DNA from: an uncultured Bacteroidales bacterium
Lineage (GTDB): Bacteria; Bacteroidota; Bacteroidia; Bacteroidales; P3
Length of the DNA stretch: 12,257 nucleotides
NCBI GenBank assembly: GCA_947097635.1
Contig: CAMURW010000017.1
Location: forward strand, 1-12,257
Direction of reading: 5' to 3'
Both the position numbers and the translations under genes were made by a program. Shown piece by piece: positions 6,108-12,257 of the stretch (positions within the stretch are counted from its first letter, which is position 1; each line of letters starts with the position of its first letter). Below the pieces are notes generated by a model that was given only the letters and a program-made list of their open reading frames with translations, had not been told where the DNA came from and did not search any database.

Positions 6108-7316
6108 ATGTCTCTGGATAGAACTTTATTCTATAAATATGTGGCACAGACCACTGAAGGCCCTATAGGTCTGGAGGTGGATCATGCGCAAGGCATTTAT
6201 ATGTACGCCCCCGATGGGAAACGCTATATCGACTTGATAAGCGGCGTTACGGTGAGCAACGTGGGCCACTGTCACCCCCATGTGGTGGAGGCGGTGAACC
6301 GGCAGGCAGCAAAATACATGCACCTGATGGTATATGGTGAATATATCCAGTCTCCGCAGGTGCGCTATGCGCAACGTCTGGCTCAGCTGCTGCCGAAGGA
6401 GATGGACAACGTTTATTTCGTGAACAGCGGCAGCGAAGCAGTAGAAGGAACCCTGAAGTTGGCCAAACGTTACACAGGTCGCAGTGAGATAATTAGCATG
6501 CGGAATGCCTATCACGGCAGCACCAGTGGTTGCTTGGGACTGATGGGCAACGAGGATTTCCGCTATGCCTTTCGTCCTTTGGCACCCGATGTTCGTGCCA
6601 TACGCTTCAACAACTTCGACGACCTGGGGTACATTACGCACCGCACCGCTTGTGTCATCCTGGATCCCTTGCAGAGCGAAAACGGTCTGGTGAAGCCTGT
6701 GTCTGGCTATTTCGAGATGCTGAGGAAGCGATGCGATGCAACGGGGACGTTGCTGATTTTCGACGAGGTGCAGACGGCATTCGGACGAACGGGCAGCATG
6801 TTCTATTTCCAGCAGTGCGGCATTGTGCCAGACATCGTAGTGCTGGCCAAAGCATTGGGGGGAGGGATGCCGCTGGGAGCCTTTGTCGCAAGGTCGGAAG
6901 TGATGACGACTTTCACCCACAACCCTGCACTGGGACATATCACCACCTTCGGTGGCCATCCCGTGAGTTGTGCCGCAGGGCTGGCGGCACTGGAGGTGCT
7001 GCTGGGAGAAAACGGGGGGCGTGACCACCGGCCGTTGTGGCAGGATGCCGACCGCAAAGGATGCCGTTATGTGGAGGCACTGAAAGGCCATCCGCAGGTG
7101 AAAGCCATACGTCAGGCGGGGCTATTCGTGGCTATAGACCTATCCGACGAGACCACTTATTCCCGCCTCCTGAACCGTTTTCTGGCCAACGGCTTGGTGA
7201 CGGACAGTTTTCTATACAAACTCTACAGTTTCCGCGTGGCACCGCCCCTCAACATTACCGACGAACAGATTGACGAAAGCATCGCCCTGTTGAGGAAATC
7301 ACTGGATGAGATATAG
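6108..7316 (+). CDS. Class III PLP-dependent aminotransferase (ornithine/acetylornithine type)
   Basis: A cytoplasmic fold-type I transaminase of 402 residues, the usual length. Visible sites: P-D-G-K-R-Y-I-D-L-I-S-G (36-46); the phosphate-binding N-S-G-S-E-A (106-111); A-Y-H-G-S (134-138), whose aromatic residue stacks on the cofactor; Asp219 in F-D-E-V-Q, which pairs with the pyridine nitrogen; Lys248 in L-A-K-A-L-G-G-G, which forms the Schiff base; T-F-G-G-H-P (280-285); and Arg376 in F-R-V-A-P-P. The family includes ornithine, acetylornithine and 4-aminobutyrate aminotransferases, and the substrate cannot be fixed from sequence alone. Where most relatives have E-P at the start of the E-P-x-Q loop, this has Asp186-Pro. 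I chose ATG 6108; a TTG at 6078 would add ten residues, but those overlap the leader hairpin. No arginine or proline genes are adjacent. Confidence 0.9.
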   Translation: MSLDRTLFYKYVAQTTEGPIGLEVDHAQGIYMYAPDGKRYIDLISGVTVSNVGHCHPHVVEAVNRQAAKYMHLMVYGEYIQSPQVRYAQRLAQLLPKEMDNVYFVNSGSEAVEGTLKLAKRYTGRSEIISMRNAYHGSTSGCLGLMGNEDFRYAFRPLAPDVRAIRFNNFDDLGYITHRTACVILDPLQSENGLVKPVSGYFEMLRKRCDATGTLLIFDEVQTAFGRTGSMFYFQQCGIVPDIVVLAKALGGGMPLGAFVARSEVMTTFTHNPALGHITTFGGHPVSCAAGLAALEVLLGENGGRDHRPLWQDADRKGCRYVEALKGHPQVKAIRQAGLFVAIDLSDETTYSRLLNRFLANGLVTDSFLYKLYSFRVAPPLNITDEQIDESIALLRKSLDEI

Positions 7317-7322
7317 AGAATC

Positions 7323-7763
7323 CTATTCATTTAGTTTAGGCTCGGTTTGGCGTAGCGAGCCGCCATCGTTGCCCAGTAGGTCACTGATGGAGAAGTTGAT
7401 GACGATGCAAATGTTTTCGTCTGGCACGAGGGTGAAGATGGAGTCAACCCATCGGTGTGTGCCCTCGTCGCTGTCTAGACGTATCTTCAGGTGGTGCGAT
7501 GCCTCGTTGGCAGCGTAGATGTAGGGTGTCCCCTTGTCGGGACAGCGTACCTTGTTGCTGTCCACGCGTGCATCGGCGGGGTTGCATTCCAGAAACGTGA
7601 TAGTGAGGGGATAGAGGCGAAAAACACCATTGGCGATATTGCTTTTCAGCGTGTAACTGGTGCCTTCGATGATGTTCTCACGTCCTTTGTCTTTACAGTT
7701 CGCCAGCAGCGTTATTGCCAGCAGGACGGCTGTCAGTGCGAGGACGGATTTTATTAGTCTCAT
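7323..7763 (-). CDS. Hypothetical small lipoprotein
   Basis: A 146-residue protein I do not recognise. It begins with M-R-L-I-K and a hydrophobic core to about residue 20, then L-A-N-C with Cys23 as the likely lipidated residue; Asn before the Cys is unusual for a lipobox, so lipidation is probable rather than sure. The mature part (C-K-D-K-G...) is predicted mainly beta, with Y-P-L-T-I-T-F-L at about 51-58 and I-C-I-V-I-N-F-S at about 119-126, plus extra cysteines at about 59 and 74. It starts 43 bp after the priA stop with no promoter visible between, so it may be the tail of that operon. Its stop is 6 bp from the stop of the convergent aminotransferase gene. Confidence 0.75.
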   Translation of the reverse strand: MRLIKSVLALTAVLLAITLLANCKDKGRENIIEGTSYTLKSNIANGVFRLYPLTITFLECNPADARVDSNKVRCPDKGTPYIYAANEASHHLKIRLDSDEGTHRWVDSIFTLVPDENICIVINFSISDLLGNDGGSLRQTEPKLNE

Positions 7764-7806
7764 TGTGGCGTTTTTTGGGGAAATTGTATTATTGATTTGC
7801 TTTTGT

Positions 7807-10272
7807 CTACATGGGGTCTACGTCGAAACTCATGGTTACTCCTTTGAAAGCAGGCTGTGTCTTCAGTTTCTCGGTGATGCCCAGTATCAGTGCTTTGCCG
7901 TCGCTGAAGCCTTCGCTGCGCTCGAAACGTATGAACACCTGTTTGAGGTATTGTCTGCGGAGACGTGGGATGATGGGGTATTCCGGTCCCATGATTCGGA
8001 TGCCGAACGAGGCACGTAGCGTGGCGGCCATGATTGTCGCAGCATTGTCCAGCACCCCGCTTTCCTTGTGCTTCATAGTCAGGGTTATCAGGCGGTAATA
8101 GGGTGGGTAGCGGAAGATGCGACGGTCCTGTATCTGCGTATCGTACATGTGGTCGTAGTCGTTCCGTATGGCATCGTTGATTACTGGATGTTCGGGCTGG
8201 AAGGTCTGTATCAGTACACGTCCTTTCTTGCCGCGGCGTCCGGCACGTCCTGCTACCTGCGTCATCAACTGGTAGGCATGTTCGTAACTGCGGAAATCGG
8301 GGTAGCTGATGATGCTATCGGCGCTTAGTATCCCCACTACGCTCACGCGGTCGAAGTCCAGCCCCTTCGTCACCATCTGTGTGCCTACGAGGATGTCTAT
8401 GTTGTGGTCCTCAAAGTCGTTGATGATTTCTATGTAGCGGCTTTTGGACGACGTGCTGTCCATGTCCATGCGCACCACTTTGGCACTGGGAAAAAGGATA
8501 GCCAGGTCTTCCTCTATGCGCTCTGTGCCGAAGCCTTTCATCGTGAGGGCGTGGCTGTGGCAGGCGTGACATTCTGTGGGCACGGGAATGCAGTGTCCGC
8601 AATGGTGACAGCGCAGGCTGTTGTTGCTTTTGTGGTACACCAGGCTCACGTCGCAGTTGGGACATGTGGGTATCCAGTGGCAGTCGTTGCATTCCAGATG
8701 CAGTGAGAAACCACGTCGGTTTTGGAACAGTATCACCTGTTCGTTGTTCTTCAGTGCTTTGTCTATAGCATCTATCAGTGTGTCGCTGAGGCTCAGCTTT
8801 ACACGTTTTTCCTTCGTGGCGCTGCGCATATCCACGCATTCCACCATGGGCATCTCTATGCCTCCGTAGCGGTGTCGCAGTTGCGCAAAACCGTATTTCC
8901 CGTTTCTGACGTTGAAGGTGCTCTCTATGCTCGGCGTGGCGCTGCCCAGGATGGTGTTGGCACCATAAATCTGCGCCAGGAAAATGGCACAGTCGCGTCC
9001 TTGGTAGCGTGGTGCAGGTTCTGACTGTTTGTAGCTGCTGTCGTGCTCCTCGTCCACAATCACCAGTCCAAGGTCGTGGAAGGGAAGGAAGATGGCACTG
9101 CGTGCTCCCACCAGCACTTGGTAGCCGCGAGGGCTATCGTCCATGGTGCGTTGCCACACCTCGGCACGTTCATTGATGTTGAAGCGGCTGTGGTACACTC
9201 CCACTGCGTTGCCGAAATAACGTCGCAGGCGGTTGATGAGTTGCGCTGTCAGCGCTATCTCCGGCAGCAAGAACAGCACCTGACGACCCTGTTGTAGCAT
9301 ATCGGCGATAAGTTTGATGTACACCTCTGTTTTCCCGCTGCTGGTTACGCCTTGCAGTAGCGACACTCCCTTGTTTCTTCGCAGCGTGTCGTAGGCGGTC
9401 TGCTGCTCTTCGTTGAGCGTGATGTCGTCGGGATTGCCACTGGCATCTCTGTTTACCAGTCGGCTGAAGGTCTCGTTTTCCTGCACCAGCACACCGTTGC
9501 GTATCAGTGTGGCGATGGCACTGGCACTCAGCTCTGTGTGTTCGGTGAGTGCCTTCTTGGCGATACGTTCTTTTCCGAAATGGGTGAGCTGCATGAATAA
9601 CATCAGTACTGAGAGTTGCTTGTGGGTGGTGCTCTTGCTTTCCAGTTGCGCAAAGAGTGCTTGCATGGCGGCAGACTCCAGATATTGCGGTGCCAGATAC
9701 AGGAAAGGGACGGCTTTGGGCACATAACGTTGCTGTAGTTCTTCCTTCAGGATAATGAGGCGTTTCTCCATCATCGTCTTCAGCAGCGGCATGATTTTGG
9801 CGAATCCTGTCACCGCCGACACCTGGCTCACTGGCAGTGTCTCTTTAGTTTGTAGCACCTGTATTACCTTTACCTCGTTCTCGGAGAGGTCATCTATGCT
9901 GCCGTCGAATTCAGGGTGGATGGTAAGGTAACTTTCGCTGCTCATCCGGAATGCCGTGGGAAGCGCCACCGCCATCACGTCGCCAGGATAGCACATATAG
10001 TACTGTGCCATCCACTCCCAAAAACTGAATTGTCTTAGCGACACCAGTGGTGTCACGTCCAGTATTGCCAGGATGTATTTGGTGGGGTAGGGAGGTACCT
10101 CTTCGTGGACACGACGCACCAGGGCGCTGTAGAGCCGTGTGCGACCGAACTGTACCGCCACGCGTTGGCCCACCGTAATGGCCTTGTTGTAGTCCACCGG
10201 CACACGATAGGTGTAGTAGCCAGGCAGATGCAATGGCAGCAGCACGTCAACAAAAAGGGTTCGGCGGGACAT
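7807..10272 (-). CDS. priA: Primosomal protein N' (PriA), replication restart helicase
   Basis: PriA recognises stalled or collapsed forks and D-loops and starts reloading of the replicative helicase; it unwinds DNA 3' to 5' using ATP. The 821 residues are of typical Bacteroidota length. The N-terminal 3'-end/DNA-binding domain is at about 1-110. Helicase motifs follow in order: Walker A G-V-T-S-S-G-K-T (308-315), L-P-E-I-A-L-T (336-342), D-E-E-H (407-410), G-S-A-T-P-S (443-448), Q-N-R-R-G (517-521), G-T-Q-M-V-T-K-G (630-637) and A-G-R-A-G-R (674-679). Eight zinc-binding cysteines, C528, C531, C537, C540, C555, C558, C568 and C571, form the two-zinc insertion between helicase motifs. Nothing is missing or truncated. 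It follows the META-domain lipoprotein gene by 51 bp without a clear promoter and is probably read with the nucleoid-associated protein gene upstream. Confidence 0.97.
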   Translation of the reverse strand: MSRRTLFVDVLLPLHLPGYYTYRVPVDYNKAITVGQRVAVQFGRTRLYSALVRRVHEEVPPYPTKYILAILDVTPLVSLRQFSFWEWMAQYYMCYPGDVMAVALPTAFRMSSESYLTIHPEFDGSIDDLSENEVKVIQVLQTKETLPVSQVSAVTGFAKIMPLLKTMMEKRLIILKEELQQRYVPKAVPFLYLAPQYLESAAMQALFAQLESKSTTHKQLSVLMLFMQLTHFGKERIAKKALTEHTELSASAIATLIRNGVLVQENETFSRLVNRDASGNPDDITLNEEQQTAYDTLRRNKGVSLLQGVTSSGKTEVYIKLIADMLQQGRQVLFLLPEIALTAQLINRLRRYFGNAVGVYHSRFNINERAEVWQRTMDDSPRGYQVLVGARSAIFLPFHDLGLVIVDEEHDSSYKQSEPAPRYQGRDCAIFLAQIYGANTILGSATPSIESTFNVRNGKYGFAQLRHRYGGIEMPMVECVDMRSATKEKRVKLSLSDTLIDAIDKALKNNEQVILFQNRRGFSLHLECNDCHWIPTCPNCDVSLVYHKSNNSLRCHHCGHCIPVPTECHACHSHALTMKGFGTERIEEDLAILFPSAKVVRMDMDSTSSKSRYIEIINDFEDHNIDILVGTQMVTKGLDFDRVSVVGILSADSIISYPDFRSYEHAYQLMTQVAGRAGRRGKKGRVLIQTFQPEHPVINDAIRNDYDHMYDTQIQDRRIFRYPPYYRLITLTMKHKESGVLDNAATIMAATLRASFGIRIMGPEYPIIPRLRRQYLKQVFIRFERSEGFSDGKALILGITEKLKTQPAFKGVTMSFDVDPM

Positions 10273-10323
10273 GGCGGAAGGAAGTTAGGAGATCGAAGTT
10301 AAAAGGTCCAAGAATCAAGTACC

Positions 10324-10854
10324 TTACGGATCTTGCTTCTCGAATCTCAGTATTACTTTATCGTTCTGGAGGAGTTCTAGTTCGTATTCAGTGACGCGGA
10401 AAGCAGTGATTTTAGTCAGCAGGCTGAGGAAGGTACGTTCTAGGGTCATATAGCTATCTGGCCCAGCCACCTTTGTGCTGATGATGTCGCTGACGGTCAG
10501 CGTGCCGTGGTCGTATTGATTCCTGCCGTTGCGGATGGGATACGCAACTTTGTAATTGGCTTGGAAATTATTCACTCCCGCGCATCCGCTCATTGTCCCG
10601 GCTTCGGGGTTGAAGTGCAGAGTGGCTAATGGCTGTCCTTTGTCGTATTGCACGTGCTTTGCCGTCGTGTAGCGCAGTGTCCATGTGTCATTGTCGGAGA
10701 GGCGTGGATCGGCATTAATCACAGTGCCGCCCTTGGACACCAGCGTTGCGGAAGTGGTTGCGGGAAGTGCCGTTGCAGTGTCTGTGGCTGTTCTCGATGA
10801 GCCACAGGATGTCAGCAATGCGATTATAAAGACAATAGCGCAGATGTTGTTCAT
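10324..10854 (-). CDS. META domain (HslJ-like) lipoprotein
   Basis: A 176-residue lipoprotein: short signal peptide with lipobox L-T-S-C and lipidated Cys17, a Ser/Thr/Ala-rich linker at about 18-50, then one META domain at about 56-172. The domain shows W58-x-L, L-x-F-N-P-E-A-G at 79-86, the hallmark S-G-C-A-G-V-N-N-F near 89-97, a central I-S-T-K-V-A-G segment and a final V-I-L-R-F-E strand. HslJ in E. coli is a META-domain heat- and novobiocin-related outer-membrane lipoprotein; the molecular role of the domain is unclear. I start at ATG 10854, since AAAGG lies about 10 bases upstream; ATG 10863 would add three residues. An open frame continues upstream to 11034, but it overlaps the nucleoid-associated gene and would bury the signal peptide. 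It sits 20 bp after that gene, so both are likely one transcript. Confidence 0.82.
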   Translation of the reverse strand: MNNICAIVFIIALLTSCGSSRTATDTATALPATTSATLVSKGGTVINADPRLSDNDTWTLRYTTAKHVQYDKGQPLATLHFNPEAGTMSGCAGVNNFQANYKVAYPIRNGRNQYDHGTLTVSDIISTKVAGPDSYMTLERTFLSLLTKITAFRVTEYELELLQNDKVILRFEKQDP

Positions 10855-10874
10855 TGTATGCATGCCTTTATGCG

Positions 10875-11954
10875 TCAACTTTCTTCGTGATAATATACCT
10901 TGTAGTATTTGCCACGGTCGTCTTCGCCTTGTTCTATCATGTCTCGGTCGCCGTGAACGTAGATGTGGAAGTTCTTGTCCAACTTGATAACGCTGCGCAG
11001 ACTGCGGCTGTTTTTTTTCACGGCGTTCTCGCATATGGCGAACTGTCTGGGCAGCTGTGTGTCGTTGTCTTGTTCATAGTTCTCCTTGTATTCACGGAAA
11101 CTGTCCACCACTTCGGGTTGGTTGCCCAGCACGTCGCGGTTGAAGTCGCCCATGTCGAATTGGTCGTTCTGCTTGAAGAATTTCAGGCTCTTGTTTATGA
11201 TGTCGGCCTGGTCGGCTTTGCTGACCTCGAATTTTTGCGGCAGTTCTTTGCTCACGAACTGCTTGCATACCTGCATAATCTCGTGGGTGTTGTAGTATTC
11301 GTCTTGTCGCTGTCTCAGCGTTAGGAAGTCGTCTCTCCAGTAGGCTGCATCGTTGCTGCGGTTGGTGGCATCCATCACGCTCACCACGAAGCCCTTGTCG
11401 CGCTCTGCGTCGAAGATGATGGCACCCTTGTCCAACTTGTGTATATTGATGCCGTAGTCTGGCTTCACGTCAAAGGCGGCAGTGGCGCTGCGGTCGTTTT
11501 CTTGGCGACACCATTCTTCTTCGCTGCGTCTCACCTTCAGGAATTGCTCTTGGTTCTCACTCTTAAAAAGCCCTATGGCATCCAGAGTCTCGCCGTTCAG
11601 CGTACAGTTGCTGATATGAACCACGAAGAGGTCGCCGCTTTTGATGTTCTGATGCGCGCTGGCATCGTAGAGCAGATGTGCCAGCTCTTGGCTGACGGAC
11701 AAGAAGTCTTTCTCTCCGTCGAAGAGTGCTATTGCATGGCTCCACATTACGTTGTGTTCCACACCGTCGCTGTGATACAGTTGGTAGGATTCCTCGGCCT
11801 TGAATGGAGAGAGGAAATAAGTGGTGAGCAAATCCTGTAGCTGGTCGTCGAGCGGCAGCAGGTGCTGCCCCAGGATGAATCCTTCGTCCAGCCCTTTGTT
11901 GCCCACATGGTGCAATGCCACTGCGACGAGTGAAGATGCGTCGAAATTAGGCAT
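10875..11954 (-). CDS. Nucleoid-associated protein, NdpA/YejK (37-kDa) family
   Basis: A 359-residue cytoplasmic protein of the family whose E. coli member YejK/NdpA associates with the nucleoid. The recognisable parts are the N-terminal V-A-L-H-H-V-G-N-K (11-20), then Y-F-L-S-P-F-K (46-52), L-A-H-L-L-Y (91-96), the G-D-L-F-V-V-H-I strand (107-114), the D-A-I-G-L-F-K-S-E (125-133) block and K-L-D-K-G-A-I-I-F-D in the middle. The C-terminal third is charged, with helix-rich stretches. Start: ATG 11954. The open frame extends 89 codons further up, but that part overlaps the promoters and the divergent lipoprotein gene and looks non-coding; starting at M-P-N-F places the V-G-N-K motif where Bacteroidota relatives have it. 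It heads a run with the META lipoprotein, priA and a small lipoprotein. Confidence 0.9.
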   Translation of the reverse strand: MPNFDASSLVAVALHHVGNKGLDEGFILGQHLLPLDDQLQDLLTTYFLSPFKAEESYQLYHSDGVEHNVMWSHAIALFDGEKDFLSVSQELAHLLYDASAHQNIKSGDLFVVHISNCTLNGETLDAIGLFKSENQEQFLKVRRSEEEWCRQENDRSATAAFDVKPDYGINIHKLDKGAIIFDAERDKGFVVSVMDATNRSNDAAYWRDDFLTLRQRQDEYYNTHEIMQVCKQFVSKELPQKFEVSKADQADIINKSLKFFKQNDQFDMGDFNRDVLGNQPEVVDSFREYKENYEQDNDTQLPRQFAICENAVKKNSRSLRSVIKLDKNFHIYVHGDRDMIEQGEDDRGKYYKVYYHEES

Positions 11955-12020
11955 AAGGTAGTCTTTTATCTTTTGTAAAACAGTACGATAGCACTTTTGT
12001 GTGTCCACGGAAAGAGTTTG

Positions 12021-12028
12021 CAAATATA
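12021..12028 (-). promoter_or_regulatory. -7 promoter box for the nucleoid-associated protein gene
   Basis: On the minus strand this reads TATATTTG, an exact TAnnTTTG match, about 66 bases before ATG 11954. The expected -33 TTTG is not evident in the AT-rich upstream sequence. It probably drives the four-gene run ending at 7323. Confidence 0.55.
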
Positions 12029-12080
12029 CAAAATTTATTAAATATGAGAGAAAAGAAGCTGGTGTGTAAAAAAAATATAG

Positions 12081-12088
12081 TACCTTTG
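12081..12088 (+). promoter_or_regulatory. -7 promoter box for the rightmost lipoprotein gene
   Basis: TACCTTTG matches TAnnTTTG exactly and lies 28 bases before ATG 12117. No strong -33 box is seen. It is divergent from, and about 50 bp away from, the promoter box of the nucleoid-associated gene, so one regulator could touch both. Confidence 0.55.
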
Positions 12089-12116
12089 CATCTGCAATTG
12101 ATAAATTATTTTCATA

Positions 12117-12257
12117 ATGAAGAAACTTGTATTTGCGTGTGCTATAGTGTGTTGTATGCTTCTTTCTGCTTGTGGCAAAGAGGTGACGGAATACAATAAA
12201 TATTATGTAGGCACCTATCAAGTGACGTTTCGGCCTGCCGTGAGCGAGGGAACGGCC
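12117..12257 (+). CDS. Lipoprotein, N-terminal 47 residues (partial, runs off right edge)
   Basis: The frame is open from ATG 12117 to the window end. It begins M-K-K-L and a hydrophobic core, then lipobox L-S-A-C with the lipidated Cys at residue 19, followed by G-K-E-V-T-E-Y and a Tyr-rich stretch with G-T-Y-Q-V-T-F that looks like the first beta strands of a small domain. The signal peptide core carries extra cysteines at 8, 12 and 13. A typical promoter box precedes the start. Function cannot be told from this fragment. Confidence 0.75.
   Translation, partial: MKKLVFACAIVCCMLLSACGKEVTEYNKYYVGTYQVTFRPAVSEGTA

Noticed and set aside
6126..7091. Long open frame (321 codons) antisense to the aminotransferase
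   Set aside because: The sense strand encodes a complete enzyme with all PLP motifs; the antisense product has low-complexity His/Gln/Cys-rich text and no recognisable domain. It is a shadow of the GC-rich third codon positions.
10855..11034. Longer start for the META lipoprotein
   Set aside because: It would overlap the nucleoid-associated gene and place some 60 Arg/Gln-rich residues before a clear lipoprotein signal peptide.
11955..12221. Upstream extension of the nucleoid-associated protein (89 more codons)
   Set aside because: Overlaps both divergent promoter boxes and the opposite lipoprotein start; its residues do not resemble the family and the known N-terminus begins at M-P-N-F.
1..12257. 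CRISPR array, tRNA/rRNA, insertion sequence, integrase, phage or defence module
   Set aside because: No regularly spaced repeats, no cloverleaf or rRNA sequence, and no transposase, recombinase or nuclease-type accessory gene among the coding regions I could read; the genes are mainly core functions.

Overview
The window looks like chromosomal DNA from a Bacteroidota bacterium, most likely order Bacteroidales (Prevotellaceae- or Muribaculaceae-like); genus cannot be assigned by reading alone. Four things support this. The surface protein at 1860-4208 ends in a type IX secretion (T9SS) type B sorting domain. The clearest promoters match the Bacteroidota -7 consensus TAnnTTTG. Lipoproteins with short signal peptides are frequent. 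The housekeeping proteins (Asd, PriA, the nucleoid-associated protein, the DUF58 protein) have the wording I know from Bacteroidota versions.

Layout. (1) Positions 1-4208, minus strand: a tight four-gene run read from a promoter at about 4255-4283. It encodes a 782-residue secreted T9SS cargo protein, aspartate-semialdehyde dehydrogenase (asd), a small lipoprotein resembling GldH, and the start of uvrC, which runs off the left edge. Gaps are 13 and 29 bp, followed by a 4-base GTGA overlap. (2) Positions 4209-4640: a 432-bp gap without a convincing gene, holding the outward promoters of both flanks and one GC-rich hairpin. (3) Positions 4641-7316, plus strand: a thioredoxin, a DUF58/vWA-type protein with a GTG start, and a class III PLP-dependent aminotransferase, separated by gaps of about 113-115 bp that each contain inverted repeats. 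(4) Positions 7323-11954, minus strand: a nucleoid-associated protein, a META/HslJ-like lipoprotein, PriA helicase and a small unidentified lipoprotein, with gaps of 20, 51 and 43 bp. The last gene converges on the aminotransferase with only 6 bp between stop codons. (5) Positions 11955-12257: a divergent promoter region, then the start of another plus-strand lipoprotein cut by the right edge.

Functionally this is mostly core genome: DNA repair and replication restart (uvrC, priA), nucleoid structure, amino acid metabolism (asd, aminotransferase), thiol redox (thioredoxin) and envelope proteins (T9SS cargo plus four lipoproteins). I saw no mobile element, integrase, CRISPR array, rRNA or tRNA, and no toxin, phage or defence module. 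I did not find an undescribed multi-gene system. The most interesting items are a Cys-rich insertion in Asd, the co-transcription of a surface cargo with asd and uvrC, the structured gaps around the thioredoxin and DUF58 genes, and unusual residues beside the thioredoxin active site.
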